From a virus: DNA of 64,000 nucleotides. The translations under genes and the position numbers were made by a program. The notes below the pieces were generated by a model, which worked only from the letters and a program-made list of their open reading frames with translations, was not told where the DNA came from and did no database searches. Below, one piece after another: positions 32,756 through 41,107 of the stretch. The stretch lies in the IMG/VR virus record IMGVR_UViG_3300028177_000001, positions 186,001-250,000 of that record; one strand, given 5' to 3'. How positions within the stretch are numbered: position 1 is the stretch's first letter; each line of letters begins with the position of its first letter.

Positions 32756-33526
32756 TTAGGCCCCGAAGAACGAAAACACATCCAGGGGAACGTCTTCGGG
32801 AGGCCAGTTCAAGTATGCGACGTGTTCCAGTCTCTCTACTGTACCTCCGGACCGCATGTTCGGAACCCGTCTCCGCGACACTACCTCCCAGGGGAGACCC
32901 GGGAAGGTCTCGGGGGCTGTAGAACCGTAGGTAAACACTACGGGGTTCGAACAGCCTTCTATCAGGGCGAGGGTGTGCGCGGGACTGTATGAGTCCTCGC
33001 CCACATAGTTGCCGCTGGTTCCTCTGTACGGAGGGTCTACAAACAGTAGATCCCCAGGCAGGGGAGTGTGCTTAGAACCGTCCCCGTGTTCAACCCTAAC
33101 CCGGCGTCCCGCACACAGAGCGCGCAAAGTAGTCCGGATCGGTAGCTCGTGCTGGGGATAGGTCGTCCAGCTGCTCCACTGCCCCACCACCAAGCTGCAC
33201 ACATTGATCTTGAGGTAGAGCTCGGCTCCTTGACTTAGGCCGAGTTCTCTGATGTCGAACTTAGGGGTCTGAGACCGAGCCCGTCGGTACAGGGCTCCCA
33301 GAGCACGAAGCTCCTCCGCACCGACTTCCTGCAGCCAGTGCCACAAGGCCACCACGTTCGGGTCTGTGTCGTAGCCCAGCGCCGGCAGGTCGTGGTTTAG
33401 AGAGTACGCACCACTTCCCAGGTAGGGCTCCACAATCCGGGAGCACCCGCGAGGGGGCGGGCGATAATGCTGAAGCATCCTCCCCTTGTTGCCGCTGTAG
33501 CGGAACAGCCTCTTAGGCACGAACAC
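32756..33526 (-). CDS. Dam-type DNA adenine N6-methyltransferase
   Basis: The 256-aa product has the D12-class motifs: FRYSGNKGRML near the N-terminus (motif X), VEPYLGSGAYSL near 35 (motif I), and FVDPPY near 165 (motif IV). Such enzymes methylate adenine in short sites (often GATC) with S-adenosylmethionine. It could protect viral DNA from host restriction or change expression. GTG 33526 directly follows the upstream stop. Confidence 0.88.
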   Translation of the reverse strand: MFVPKRLFRYSGNKGRMLQHYRPPPRGCSRIVEPYLGSGAYSLNHDLPALGYDTDPNVVALWHWLQEVGAEELRALGALYRRARSQTPKFDIRELGLSQGAELYLKINVCSLVVGQWSSWTTYPQHELPIRTTLRALCAGRRVRVEHGDGSKHTPLPGDLLFVDPPYRGTSGNYVGEDSYSPAHTLALIEGCSNPVVFTYGSTAPETFPGLPWEVVSRRRVPNMRSGGTVERLEHVAYLNWPPEDVPLDVFSFFGA

Positions 33527-33709
33527 TCACTTCGGGGGGCTCAGTTTCCCTACAACGAAGGTGCCGGGCAACTTGTAGAAGCGTACCTCGCCCTGGTGTG
33601 TGTCGGCGTCACGTAGAGCGCGGGCCGCAGCCGAACCGTCCCCCATAATGCGGGCGACAGTCTCCACTACTTCTCGAGTCACCTGGGTGCTGGGGTCAGG
33701 TGCTTGCAT
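33527..33709 (-). CDS. Unknown protein, 60 aa
   Basis: ATG 33709 lies inside the end of the gene upstream, and its stop abuts the methylase GTG. A helical half followed by short strands (EVRFYKLPGTFVVGK). It may be a methylase partner. Confidence 0.55.
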   Translation of the reverse strand: MQAPDPSTQVTREVVETVARIMGDGSAAARALRDADTHQGEVRFYKLPGTFVVGKLSPPK

Positions 33710-34220
33710 TGTCTTCCAGACCTACTTCGCGAGGTTCGGACGGATCATTGGGGATCCGTCGGGTGGGGTTCTGTACAAGCCACTCCTCCAGGGCTCCCTG
33801 GTGGGTAGAGCACAAGACGCTCGTAAGGGGTGGCCAGGTATCCACCCCGTCGGCTCGGGCCAGCACGAAGCTGTGCCGCCCCGACAACGCGCACTCTCCA
33901 GAGCATGCTTCAGCGGTCCGCTCGGCAGGACCCCGACCTGCTCCTGTTGAGAGCTCCCTCAGAATGGACTTGCGATAGTCCGTCTCGAACTTGTCCTCCA
34001 TCCACCGTCGAGTCGGCTTGTGTGGGATCGCCCAGAGCTGGGCTGGCATCTTGTACACGCCCTTTTCGTCCGGCAAGATCGCAAACCACATGCCCAGGAA
34101 GTTCTCCTGCATGCAGATGAGCTGGTAGGTCAAGCCGTCGAACTCGTACAGGTCTCCCATGTACTTGGTCGCGGGCTCCGGGTCCGGCTTCGAGCCGAAC
34201 ATGCCTAACATGTCAAACAT
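33696..34220 (-). CDS. Unknown protein, 174 aa
   Basis: ATG 34220 follows AGGAGACAC. N-terminal Met/Phe-rich start (FDMLGMFGSKPDP), strand-rich middle and three Cys in the C-terminal third. No family recognised. Confidence 0.58.
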   Translation of the reverse strand: MFDMLGMFGSKPDPEPATKYMGDLYEFDGLTYQLICMQENFLGMWFAILPDEKGVYKMPAQLWAIPHKPTRRWMEDKFETDYRKSILRELSTGAGRGPAERTAEACSGECALSGRHSFVLARADGVDTWPPLTSVLCSTHQGALEEWLVQNPTRRIPNDPSEPREVGLEDNAST

Positions 34221-34238
34221 CGTGTCTCCTGTAGGGGT

Positions 34239-34550
34239 CTACCCTGCGTCGAGGGCTTCCAGCTCGTTCTGAGCCCGCTCAGCCGCGTCCACGTCCGAAG
34301 GGTTGTTGGGGTCGAGCCCCGGGAAGCTCTCCAGCAACTGGAGCTGAGCCTTCTCGCTGAGCTTCTGGAAGACCTCCAGTTGCTTCGTCTTCTCCTGAGC
34401 CAGCTTCAGCTTGACCCGGTTTGTCAGTATCCCTTCAGCCCAGAGGTAGGACAGCCAGGTCATCACGAAGACGAACAGCCCAACCCACACCGGGTGGAAC
34501 TTGATGATGTACGCCAGGGCGTCGACGAAGGGGAGGATTAGTTCAGTCAT
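34239..34550 (-). CDS. Single-pass membrane protein with cytosolic coiled coil, 103 aa
   Basis: ATG 34550 shares ATGA with the preceding gene. A membrane segment (about 20-40, WVGLFVFVMTWLSYLW) is followed by a Lys/Glu/Leu coiled coil. The layout suits a small anchor for another protein. Confidence 0.6.
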   Translation of the reverse strand: MTELILPFVDALAYIIKFHPVWVGLFVFVMTWLSYLWAEGILTNRVKLKLAQEKTKQLEVFQKLSEKAQLQLLESFPGLDPNNPSDVDAAERAQNELEALDAG

Positions 34551-34867
34551 GGGGTTTCCGGCATCATGGTTTTGCCCCGAGCCGAGACCAGGTCCCGCCC
34601 CAGACTTGTTTCCTCGCGAGCCACACGGGAAGCGTGAAGCTTCTGGCGGTTGCTGGTGTAGGCTGCCAGACCCGCAGGAGTGAAGCGGTACACCGTTCGG
34701 GGGATATTCGGGAAGATATCCTGCTGGGGTCCAACGGGCTCGACCTTGACGGACACCAGGAGCCCTCGCTTGACCAGGGACGGAATGGTGCGGTTGTGCA
34801 TGTAGCCGTAGAGCTTCCCGTCCACGACGCCCTGGAGCACTGTGTACTGGTTTGAAGAGAGTCTCAT
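34547..34867 (-). CDS. Winged-helix-like regulator, 106 aa
   Basis: The N-terminal 65 residues read as a winged-helix unit (YTVLQGVVDG, SLVKRGLLVSV, then YRFTPAGLAAY as the wing and last helix). A transcription factor is likely. It shares ATGA with both neighbours. Confidence 0.55.
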   Translation of the reverse strand: MRLSSNQYTVLQGVVDGKLYGYMHNRTIPSLVKRGLLVSVKVEPVGPQQDIFPNIPRTVYRFTPAGLAAYTSNRQKLHASRVAREETSLGRDLVSARGKTMMPETP

Positions 34868-35559
34868 TCCTCGGCGTCCTCGGCCAGGCGCTCGAGGAAA
34901 ACCGGAGTCACGGGGATGGGCTGGTTCCTCCGTTCTCCGTAGATCTCGGGGTTGGGGATGATGCATCCGTCCTCGACCACGACCAGGCCGTCGGCAGCGA
35001 TGAAGTCCTCCGCCAGGTAGTCAAACTGGCAAGCCCTGTGGTAGCGTCGCAGGTTCGCCCAGAGCCGCTTGAGGCCTCGGTTCTGCGAAGCCGAGACGAA
35101 AAGCTTCGCGGGCGGAGCGGGGACTTCCGTCTCGGGTGAGTTCTCGACCAGGCTGAGGTTGGATCTTGGGTCCGGCTCCTCGGAGACGGGCAGGGAGTCG
35201 AAAGGGATGGCCTCGCCCTCGGCTACCAGGACCTCGAAGTCCTTCATGGTGTGGCCATTCCTCAAGTCTGTGAGCCCCTTCCAGATGACCCGGATGGGGT
35301 GGCCTGGTGGGATCAGGGAAGCATCGACCAGCTGGATGAGCTTGGTCCCGGAGAGCATCAGGCTCTGGCCCATGGGGATGTGGATCAGCACGACCTGGTA
35401 CTGGCCGTATGCCCCCGTCTTGACGGTCTGGCCCCCGTAATAGCCGACGACCTCCTGACCTACCTCGGTGGGGCTCCAGCGTTGGGGGGCCTGGACCCTA
35501 CGCCACTTGAACTGCTCGCGGATCTGCTCGCGGATCTGCTGTGCGTGGTCGGTGCTCAT
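34864..35559 (-). CDS. Unknown protein, 231 aa
   Basis: The N-terminal 110 residues hold regular strands ([24 protein letters not shown]), perhaps an OB-like or Gp5-type fold. A Pro/Glu linker follows, then a helical C-terminal third. Overlaps at both ends by ATGA. Role unknown; nucleic-acid binding is a guess. Confidence 0.55.
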   Translation of the reverse strand: MSTDHAQQIREQIREQFKWRRVQAPQRWSPTEVGQEVVGYYGGQTVKTGAYGQYQVVLIHIPMGQSLMLSGTKLIQLVDASLIPPGHPIRVIWKGLTDLRNGHTMKDFEVLVAEGEAIPFDSLPVSEEPDPRSNLSLVENSPETEVPAPPAKLFVSASQNRGLKRLWANLRRYHRACQFDYLAEDFIAADGLVVVEDGCIIPNPEIYGERRNQPIPVTPVFLERLAEDAEE

Positions 35560-35801
35560 TCTTCATCTCCGTGGAGGGGTCGCCCGTAGTCGTCAGGTTC
35601 GTCGAGGAACTTGAGGGCTGTCTTGGGCCCCGTGGTCCGGGCAGAGATAACATGCAGCTGACCCGGCTTGAGTCCTCCGATGTCACTACCGTAGAGAAGC
35701 GGGAAGTTCCGGTTCTTGGCAGCACGACGCTGCTCCGGTGTAACCTCGTCCTCGGGGACGCCGAACATCTCGGCTGCGGTCTTGCGGTGGATGTCACTCA
35801 C
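35556..35801 (-). CDS. Orphan DNA polymerase I finger fragment, 81 aa
   Basis: GTG 35801 overlaps the previous stop as TAGTG. The first 45 residues match the family A polymerase motif B region: [14 protein letters not shown], then [14 protein letters not shown] ending LLYG. In the full enzyme this O-helix binds the incoming nucleotide. No palm or exonuclease motifs occur nearby, so it is a stand-alone fragment. The neighbours suggest that it is translated. Confidence 0.65.
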   Translation of the reverse strand: MSDIHRKTAAEMFGVPEDEVTPEQRRAAKNRNFPLLYGSDIGGLKPGQLHVISARTTGPKTALKFLDEPDDYGRPLHGDEE

Positions 35802-35911
35802 TACTGCCACCCGCTGATGTCGAGGCACTCGCCGTCGTCTTCCTCCCTCCAGATCTTCATCTGGAGGGTTCCGCCTTCGGCCAGCTCCACCTCGATGTTG
35901 TACTCGTACAT
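35801..35911 (-). CDS. Very small protein, 36 aa
   Basis: ATG 35911 directly follows the E1-like gene's stop (TAAATG), and its own TAG forms TAGTG with the next start. The sequence ([17 protein letters not shown]) is two strands and an acidic tail ending GWQ. The tight coupling supports it. Confidence 0.6.
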   Translation of the reverse strand: MYEYNIEVELAEGGTLQMKIWREEDDGECLDISGWQ

Positions 35912-36487
35912 TTAGGCGAGCCGCAGGTAGGAAGTCGGGGTCAGCTGGAAGCTACGCTTGGTGCCGTCCAGGAGGAACCGCTGTGCCTCCTGGGCGATGT
36001 GCCCCCCCACGATGCTGTAGAAGGGGAGAAGCACCCCGTCCTCGCAGGTCGGAACCCCGTCGTTGGCCTCCTGGTCTGCCGAGAAGTGCTCGGTCCAGAT
36101 GACCCGAGCAAAGTCACCTGTGGCGGCCAGACACCCGTGCAGGCAGGGGATGCCGTGCTCAATAGCGAACCCCTGGATGATGAGGCGGGCCTCGATGTTG
36201 TCGGTGCAGTCGATGAGCAGGTCGGCGTCGCCGAGCAGCTGCAAGGCGTTGTCCGACGTGAGTCGATGCGGAATCACCTCGCACTTCCGCTTCCACTGAG
36301 CCTGTAGACTCTGGGCCGTCGCCTGCGCCTTGTTCCGCCCCCGCGCCATCTGCGGGTACTCCTGGGCCTGCGTGTTCTTCATCTCGACCTTGTCGAAGTC
36401 GATCAGCTTCAGGGTCGCAACCCAGTTCCGGGCGTTGTGTACAGTGGGGGAACCGATAGCTCCGAGTCCAACAACAGTGACGCGCAT
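35912..36487 (-). CDS. ThiF/E1-like adenylyltransferase-fold protein
   Basis: The 191-aa product begins with the nucleotide loop VVGLGAIGS and continues with [13 protein letters not shown], the E1 Asp/Asn/Gln cluster (normally with Arg), and LLIDCTDN. This is the core of ThiF, MoeB and ubiquitin E1 enzymes, which activate a C-terminal Gly with ATP. A short Cys-containing tail follows. The ThiF zinc Cys pairs are not evident. A JAB peptidase and a possible ubiquitin-like protein occur 10 kb away. Confidence 0.8.
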   Translation of the reverse strand: MRVTVVGLGAIGSPTVHNARNWVATLKLIDFDKVEMKNTQAQEYPQMARGRNKAQATAQSLQAQWKRKCEVIPHRLTSDNALQLLGDADLLIDCTDNIEARLIIQGFAIEHGIPCLHGCLAATGDFARVIWTEHFSADQEANDGVPTCEDGVLLPFYSIVGGHIAQEAQRFLLDGTKRSFQLTPTSYLRLA

Positions 36488-36508
36488 AGGGTCTCCTCCT
36501 ATGAGGGA

Positions 36509-36536
36509 TTACGGCCTCCGGTGTCTCGGGGAACCC
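36509..36536 (-). promoter_or_regulatory. Two-box promoter for the E1-like gene
   Basis: Minus strand GGGTTCCC (36536-36529), 13 nt, GCCGTAA (36515-36509), 22 nt before the ATG. One mismatch in the -10-like box. Confidence 0.7.
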
Positions 36537-36566
36537 TCGGTAGTTAGGAAATATCTCAGAGCCGGT

Positions 36567-37826
36567 ATGCGGCCCTCACCCCAGAAAGTAGCAGCCCGGT
36601 ATCTTCGGGCCCGTGAATGGGGGAGCCAGGAGGCTCTGGACGACTACCTACGGGAACACCCCAGGGCGATCCCCGAGAAGCACTCCGTTCGTGAACCGGC
36701 AGAGGAAACGACGGCTCCGTCTGCTAAGTCTGCACCTGATGGGTTCACCCTTCCGGACAAAGACGTCCCCGTCAAGTTTGAGATGGGCACCATCGAGGAA
36801 TATGAGGACGACCCCTCAGAGCCCGAGGGCTACCGACTTGTCTCCTCAAAGCCCCTCTTCAAGAGTGAGAAGGCGGCGCTGAAACACATGGGGCTGAAGC
36901 TTCCCTCCATGGACAAGGTCGCGGAGGCTATGGGGGTAGACGCCTTCCCCGGAAAGGTGTCCTCGGAAGTCGTTACGCGGCGCTGGTTTGGCAAGCCGGT
37001 CCTGAGTATTGTCACGCAGGGTCCCGGAATCGAAAGTCACGTGCGCTTTGTAGGGAAAGACGAGGACGGCGACACCTACATCAAGAACCAGACTTTCATC
37101 TTGAAGCCTGAGGCTCACGGCGGAGGGATCGGCACCAAGGCTCTCTACACCCAAGTGCAACAAGCGCGGAAAGCTGGGGTCTCCTACATCAAGACCAGCG
37201 CGGGCGGACCCCCAGACATGAACGGCTACTACACGTGGCCTCGCCTGGGCTACGACGGATTGCTCTCGAGCGTGAACAAGGACGAAGCCTACGAGGACAC
37301 CTCAGTCCCCGAGGACGACCCCAATCGATGGAAGAGCAGAGACATCCCTTCTATCGAGGAAGACATCAAAGCCGCCGTCAAGAAGGGTGACCTCCCCAAG
37401 GGAGCCGAGAAAGTGGAGACCGTTCGGCAGCTCATGGATCTGGAGGGAGGGTCTGCCTGGTGGAAGAAGAACGGCCGAGCGTTCTCGGCTACCTTCGACC
37501 TGGAGTCCGACGACTCGGTAGATGCGCTGGAGGACTACATCGAGGCTACAGCAGCGAAGCTGGGGGTCAGCCCCCAGGAGTGGATGGACATGAGCCCAGA
37601 CGAAATCCGAGCCTCAAAGAAGAAGTCCCCTTCCCCGAAGCGGGTCGCGAGCCTGTTCCTGGCAGCGAAGCGGCGCAAGAAGAAGGACGACGAAGACGAG
37701 GAGGACGGAAAGGGCGACCAGTCCGACCTGGATGAGTCCGACGAGGACATCCTGGATAGCGTCTGGAAGAAGCGGCGCGACAAGAAGCGCCCCTACAAGC
37801 CGTCGCGGTTCCTCAAGAGGAAGTAG
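36567..37826 (+). CDS. GNAT-fold protein with VAARYL tag
   Basis: I choose ATG 36567 because it starts the conserved tag SPQKVAARYLRAREWG; an earlier in-frame ATG overlaps the divergent promoter. Residues 15-40 continue with EALDDYLREHPRA, shared with the 17394 gene. A GNAT-like region (about 150-235) has the acetyl-CoA loop GGGIGTKALY and a tail NGYYTWPRLGYDG. A second tag (KRVASLFLAAKRR) precedes a Lys/Asp/Glu tail. Probable acetyltransferase, perhaps packaged in the virion. Confidence 0.62.
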   Translation: MRPSPQKVAARYLRAREWGSQEALDDYLREHPRAIPEKHSVREPAEETTAPSAKSAPDGFTLPDKDVPVKFEMGTIEEYEDDPSEPEGYRLVSSKPLFKSEKAALKHMGLKLPSMDKVAEAMGVDAFPGKVSSEVVTRRWFGKPVLSIVTQGPGIESHVRFVGKDEDGDTYIKNQTFILKPEAHGGGIGTKALYTQVQQARKAGVSYIKTSAGGPPDMNGYYTWPRLGYDGLLSSVNKDEAYEDTSVPEDDPNRWKSRDIPSIEEDIKAAVKKGDLPKGAEKVETVRQLMDLEGGSAWWKKNGRAFSATFDLESDDSVDALEDYIEATAAKLGVSPQEWMDMSPDEIRASKKKSPSPKRVASLFLAAKRRKKKDDEDEEDGKGDQSDLDESDEDILDSVWKKRRDKKRPYKPSRFLKRK

Positions 37827-37834
37827 GCAGCCTC

Positions 37835-38104
37835 TCAGTCGTCCTCGGCGATCCAAGAGGCTACGATCTCCTGGGCTTTGGCGTAGAATGGGGCGAACTC
37901 TGCGTCGTCAGTGTCGAACTGGAAGAAGTCGTCTTCGGGCTCGAACCACATCTTCTCGTGGTCGGCGAGCAGAGGGTAGCGGTCAAGCTCGTCATCGAAC
38001 AAGAGCGCGGCCAGGATGTTGACTGTCGCGTCCGGCGTGAGGGCCTGACCTTCGTGGGAGGCCCTCCTAAGGATCTGAAGCACCTGCGGGCGGAAGTCAA
38101 ACAT
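37835..38104 (-). CDS. Unknown acidic protein, 89 aa
   Basis: ATG 38104 overlaps the stop upstream (TGATG). Acidic and aromatic in the second half (WFEPEDDFFQFDTDDAEF). Such proteins can mimic DNA, but this is untested. Confidence 0.58.
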   Translation of the reverse strand: MFDFRPQVLQILRRASHEGQALTPDATVNILAALLFDDELDRYPLLADHEKMWFEPEDDFFQFDTDDAEFAPFYAKAQEIVASWIAEDD

Positions 38105-38274
38105 CAGTCGTCCCGACTTAGGGAATTGAAGAAGTCAGTGAACCTCTGGGTCAGTCTCCGAGAGGTTCCGGTCTGCCGCCAGGCCTCCCGCACACTGACA
38201 CCCAAGGACACGTCCAACACCCAGTAGGCGGCGATGGAGACAACAATCCAGTACTCGGGGGGCACAATGCTCAC
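38104..38274 (-). CDS. Small membrane protein, 56 aa
   Basis: GTG 38274 follows GAGAGAACC. One membrane segment (YWIVVSIAAYWVLDVSLGV) and a basic/polar tail. Coupled to the next gene. Confidence 0.58.
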   Translation of the reverse strand: MSIVPPEYWIVVSIAAYWVLDVSLGVSVREAWRQTGTSRRLTQRFTDFFNSLSRDD

Positions 38275-38281
38275 GGTTCTC

Positions 38282-38482
38282 TCAGTCGTAGTTCCAGACG
38301 TTGTCGTTGTGGCGGGTCTTGGCGGGGAAGTCGAGGGTCTCGGGGTCGTCCCCGGCACGGAGACGCTCGAGGGCGATGCGCTCCTTCGCACGGAAGAAGC
38401 GGAAGCCAGTGACCTCCCAGGGACGGACATCGTAGGGGTAGTCCTGGCGGGCGGTCACCTTGCGGCGGTGGTTGGTCTTCAC
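38282..38482 (-). CDS. Unknown basic protein, 66 aa
   Basis: GTG 38482 has AGGAG in a hairpin loop (38483-38509). Basic and aromatic throughout (GFRFFRAKERIALERLR). Probably regulated through the leader described next. Confidence 0.58.
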   Translation of the reverse strand: MKTNHRRKVTARQDYPYDVRPWEVTGFRFFRAKERIALERLRAGDDPETLDFPAKTRHNDNVWNYD

Positions 38483-38503
38483 GGCTAACTCCTGGTTAGG
38501 GGG

Positions 38504-38533
38504 TTAGCCGAAGCCCTCGGGGTTGCTGGTCAT
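38504..38533 (-). CDS. Leader peptide (9 codons) with RBS-enclosing hairpin
   Basis: ATG 38533 has a strong AGGAG and lies 23 nt after the promoter, the normal spacing for a first gene. It ends in TAA that forms one arm of a stem: GGCTAA (38509-38504) pairs with TTAGCC (38488-38483). The loop holds the AGGAG of the next gene. Ribosomes finishing the leader would open the stem. Confidence 0.4.
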   Translation of the reverse strand: MTSNPEGFG

Positions 38534-38555
38534 GGGTCACTCTCCTACAAGAGAG

Positions 38556-38583
38556 TTACGCCGGAGGTAGCCGGAGGGAACCC
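38556..38583 (-). promoter_or_regulatory. Two-box promoter
   Basis: Minus strand GGGTTCCC (38583-38576), 13 nt, GGCGTAA (38562-38556). Confidence 0.75.
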
Positions 38584-38591
38584 TCTTCTTT

Positions 38592-39215
38592 TCAGTATTC
38601 GTCCGAGGGGCTGGTTCCGCCGTGGGGGCACCAGTCGTGGGGGCAGGGCTCCCCCTCTTGACCGTACTTGGCAGGGCAGCCAGACTCCGCGCCGCAGGCA
38701 CAGTCGGGGCACCAGCCCCCGTAGGAGGGCTCCGGGTTGACCCCGCACTCCGTGCACTTGGTCAGGTCGCCTCTTGCGTTGACCCGGTCATTTTCCCAGG
38801 TCAGCTGCCAGCGGACTTCGTTGAGCGCAGCCTCGGGCGTGGGGCCCTGACCCTTGACGGTCTCCGAGACACGGTGAAAGAGCCAGTGGTGTACCGGCTG
38901 GCCGTCCTCTTCCCAGGAGGTGCTCGATGCGACTTCCCACCCCAGGGCGGTGATGTCATAGGGGAGGTGCGGCTTAGAGGGCAGGGTGTGGTGTTCCCGC
39001 GTGCGGTCCAGGTAGCGGGCGCGTTCCTCGTCGGAGGGGCCACTCATACTCATAGAGACGGTCTGGGGGCGCATCGCTTCAGCAAGCTGCGCCCGCACCT
39101 TCGGGTCCTTGAGAGCCACCGCGATCATCTCGTCGCGACAGAGGACGCACCAGGCAGTTGCGTTCTGGTCTAAGAAGACCTCAACTTCGCCGTGGGTCTG
39201 GCAGATGATCTTCAC
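38592..39215 (-). CDS. Cys-rich zinc protein, 207 aa
   Basis: GTG 39215 follows GAGAGGC and overlaps the previous stop. An N-terminal Cys pair (CQTHG, CVLC) and a C-terminal cluster (CTEC, CPDCACG, CPHDWCPHG) could bind two or three zinc ions. The middle is helical. No named family. Confidence 0.62.
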   Translation of the reverse strand: MKIICQTHGEVEVFLDQNATAWCVLCRDEMIAVALKDPKVRAQLAEAMRPQTVSMSMSGPSDEERARYLDRTREHHTLPSKPHLPYDITALGWEVASSTSWEEDGQPVHHWLFHRVSETVKGQGPTPEAALNEVRWQLTWENDRVNARGDLTKCTECGVNPEPSYGGWCPDCACGAESGCPAKYGQEGEPCPHDWCPHGGTSPSDEY

Positions 39216-39424
39216 AGTGTTGCCTCTCGGGTGTTCGGCAAGTCCCCTTCTCGCCCGGAGCCTCCGCACTGAGTGCAGCATACGGGAATGCTACCCTCTC
39301 GGATGGCATTCCCCCTGCACTTTCGGCAGACGGGCCTCGGGTCGGTCCGGAGCGTGCGCTCGCACCTGTACCGGACGCAAGGAGCCCCGTCGGCGGGGTG
39401 GCCGTTGGGGCAGGAGGAGGCCAT
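39212..39424 (-). CDS. Zinc-ribbon protein, 70 aa
   Basis: ATG 39424 overlaps the stop before it (TGATG). CPNGH, CRKCRG and CCTQCGGSG give two ribbons. GTGA overlap with the next gene. Confidence 0.6.
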   Translation of the reverse strand: MASSCPNGHPADGAPCVRYRCERTLRTDPRPVCRKCRGNAIREGSIPVCCTQCGGSGREGDLPNTREATL

Positions 39425-39639
39425 CAGTAGTCGACGCGGGCGCGGCAAGCGCGGCGAGAAGCCTTCTTGCGAGCGTCGGGGACCACGGTGCGAATGGCAC
39501 GCCAGCCGTTCAGGCCGGTGAGGGGCAAGCCCTTGGCGAAGTGCTCGGCGCGGTCGATGCCAGCCTGGGCAGCAACACCCCGGAGGGCGTTGTCGGCCTG
39601 GGCACCCTTGCGGCGATTACGGCGGATCTTGCGGGCCAT
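39424..39639 (-). CDS. Small very basic protein, 71 aa
   Basis: ATG 39639 lies 27 nt after a two-box promoter. The product is Arg/Lys/Ala-rich (ARKIRRNRRKGAQ at the start, KKASRRACRARV at the end), as in DNA- or RNA-coating proteins. Confidence 0.6.
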   Translation of the reverse strand: MARKIRRNRRKGAQADNALRGVAAQAGIDRAEHFAKGLPLTGLNGWRAIRTVVPDARKKASRRACRARVDY

Positions 39640-39665
39640 GAGAGTCTCCTTCCTTTCGAACTCTA

Positions 39666-39693
39666 TTACGTCCGAGACACCGCAGGGGAACCC
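39666..39693 (-). promoter_or_regulatory. Two-box promoter
   Basis: Minus strand GGGTTCCC (39693-39686), 13 nt, GACGTAA (39672-39666). It abuts the stop of the gene upstream. Confidence 0.75.
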
Positions 39694-40203
39694 CTACACA
39701 CCCAACGCACTCCGCTGCGCTGGTGTAAGGGACGCGAGAGTCTCTGTTCGGATGATCTCCTCGACGAGGTCTACGCGGTGACCGACCACCGTAGCGTGCT
39801 CCCTGGCGTCACTGGAGTAGGTGCACTTCCGGTGGTAGATGATCTCCTCTCCGTTCGGGTCCCAGGAGCCGTCGTCGGCCAGGCGCTTCACTCGGAAGGC
39901 GGTGCCGCCACCGTAGCCTGCGTCCCGCCCGTAGAGTCCGGGGTCGCTGGCGGGCTCGGGCTTGACCGAGACCACGATGAACTTCGCAGCCGCTCGCGAA
40001 GGGTCTACGGAACTCAGGTCCGTGGTCTGGGTGGTGGTTCGGGTCCACCCGTCCTTCTCCTCCTTGAGGCCCCACTGCATCAGACCCCCTCTTCCCAGAT
40101 AGATAGGAGACGGGATAAGCACCAGCCTCCCGTCTTTGTACTGGGTGCTGTGGTGGCAGTGGGGGAAGATGCTTCCCAGAATGATGTCTCCGAGGGCTTC
40201 CAT
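39694..40203 (-). CDS. Unknown protein, 169 aa
   Basis: ATG 40203 has GGAG 5 nt upstream and lies 24 nt after the promoter; an earlier in-frame ATG would sit at the -10-like box. Cys/His residues (FPHCHHS) near the start and a Gly/Tyr-rich middle (LYGRDAGYGGGTAF). No family recognised. Confidence 0.58.
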   Translation of the reverse strand: MEALGDIILGSIFPHCHHSTQYKDGRLVLIPSPIYLGRGGLMQWGLKEEKDGWTRTTTQTTDLSSVDPSRAAAKFIVVSVKPEPASDPGLYGRDAGYGGGTAFRVKRLADDGSWDPNGEEIIYHRKCTYSSDAREHATVVGHRVDLVEEIIRTETLASLTPAQRSALGV

Positions 40204-40226
40204 GGGGGCTCCGGGGTCTGCCTTCA

Positions 40227-40253
40227 TTACGCCCGAGACGCCGCAGGGAACCC
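40227..40253 (-). promoter_or_regulatory. Two-box promoter, 12-nt spacer
   Basis: Minus strand GGGTTCCC (40253-40246), 12 nt, GGCGTAA (40233-40227). The only clear copy with a shorter spacer. Confidence 0.7.
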
Positions 40254-40263
40254 CCCACAGAAA

Positions 40264-40584
40264 CTAAGACATCGACTCCACGACGGCCTGGTACTCGGGG
40301 GAGTTCTTCCGGATCATGTCTTCGGCGATGTCCTTGACGAAGTTGACCTCAGCCATGATGCCGTCCTCGTCATCGTTCTGCATGCTGAGCTCGAGCCAGT
40401 ACATCCAGTTCTGGTAGTTGCCCGGCTTGCCTCCGAACCCGAGGTTCTCTGCCGCGATCTTCAGCAACAGCATGTACTGCGGATCCTTGCGGGCCAGAGC
40501 CCCGAAGGACCAGATGTTCCGCACCTTCTTCAGTCTGGAGGTCTTGGTGTACGCGGCGACGACGCGGGCGACGGATGGGGCCAT
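40264..40584 (-). CDS. Unknown protein with VARVVAAY tag, 106 aa
   Basis: ATG 40584. The N-terminus (APSVARVVAAYTKTSRLKK) resembles the VAARYL/VVAGFL tags of other proteins here. The rest is helical and aromatic. No family recognised. Confidence 0.6.
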   Translation of the reverse strand: MAPSVARVVAAYTKTSRLKKVRNIWSFGALARKDPQYMLLLKIAAENLGFGGKPGNYQNWMYWLELSMQNDDEDGIMAEVNFVKDIAEDMIRKNSPEYQAVVESMS

Positions 40585-40636
40585 GTTGATTCCGGGTTTC
40601 GACTAAACAGGTGCCTGGGGGGTGGCTATAGGCAGT

Positions 40637-41107
40637 CTACTGCACGGCTCGAGCCAGTTCTCCTATCGCGGTGTCCCCCCACAATTTCCCTTCTGTGTGG
40701 CTTGGGAGGGCTAACCAGTCAAGGCTCTTGTGCCACACAATGTGGTGGTCGCGGCGATAGCCGAGCCGTCGAGCGATCTTCTCCAGCCTCTCGGTGATAT
40801 CGTCTCCCGGATGTGCGTCCTCAGCCAGACCTTCTGCCTGCCATGCCTCGCAACATCTACGAAGGAGCTTAGCAACCTCGAGGGCCTCCTTCTCGGTCTC
40901 GCAGGAGAAGACAGGCCAGTGGGGCGTCCGATTGCCCCTGTCCATGGAGTGTACACAGACCTCGTAGCCGTCGCACACACAAGGGCGGCGGCACTGATTC
41001 GCCGTGACCCCGAGGTGGGGGAAGTCTTGTACTGTCTCGGCCACCTTGTGGATGTCTTTGAACGCCTGGCCGTCGTAGCGCCAGGCTCTGTGGAATTTCT
41101 CAGACAT
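40637..41107 (-). CDS. Cys-rich unknown protein, 156 aa
   Basis: ATG 41107 overlaps the exonuclease gene by 8 nt. Cys residues cluster at CRRPCVCDG and CCEAW. A helical C-terminal half includes RLGYRRDHHIVWH. Possibly an exonuclease accessory. Confidence 0.58.
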   Translation of the reverse strand: MSEKFHRAWRYDGQAFKDIHKVAETVQDFPHLGVTANQCRRPCVCDGYEVCVHSMDRGNRTPHWPVFSCETEKEALEVAKLLRRCCEAWQAEGLAEDAHPGDDITERLEKIARRLGYRRDHHIVWHKSLDWLALPSHTEGKLWGDTAIGELARAVQ

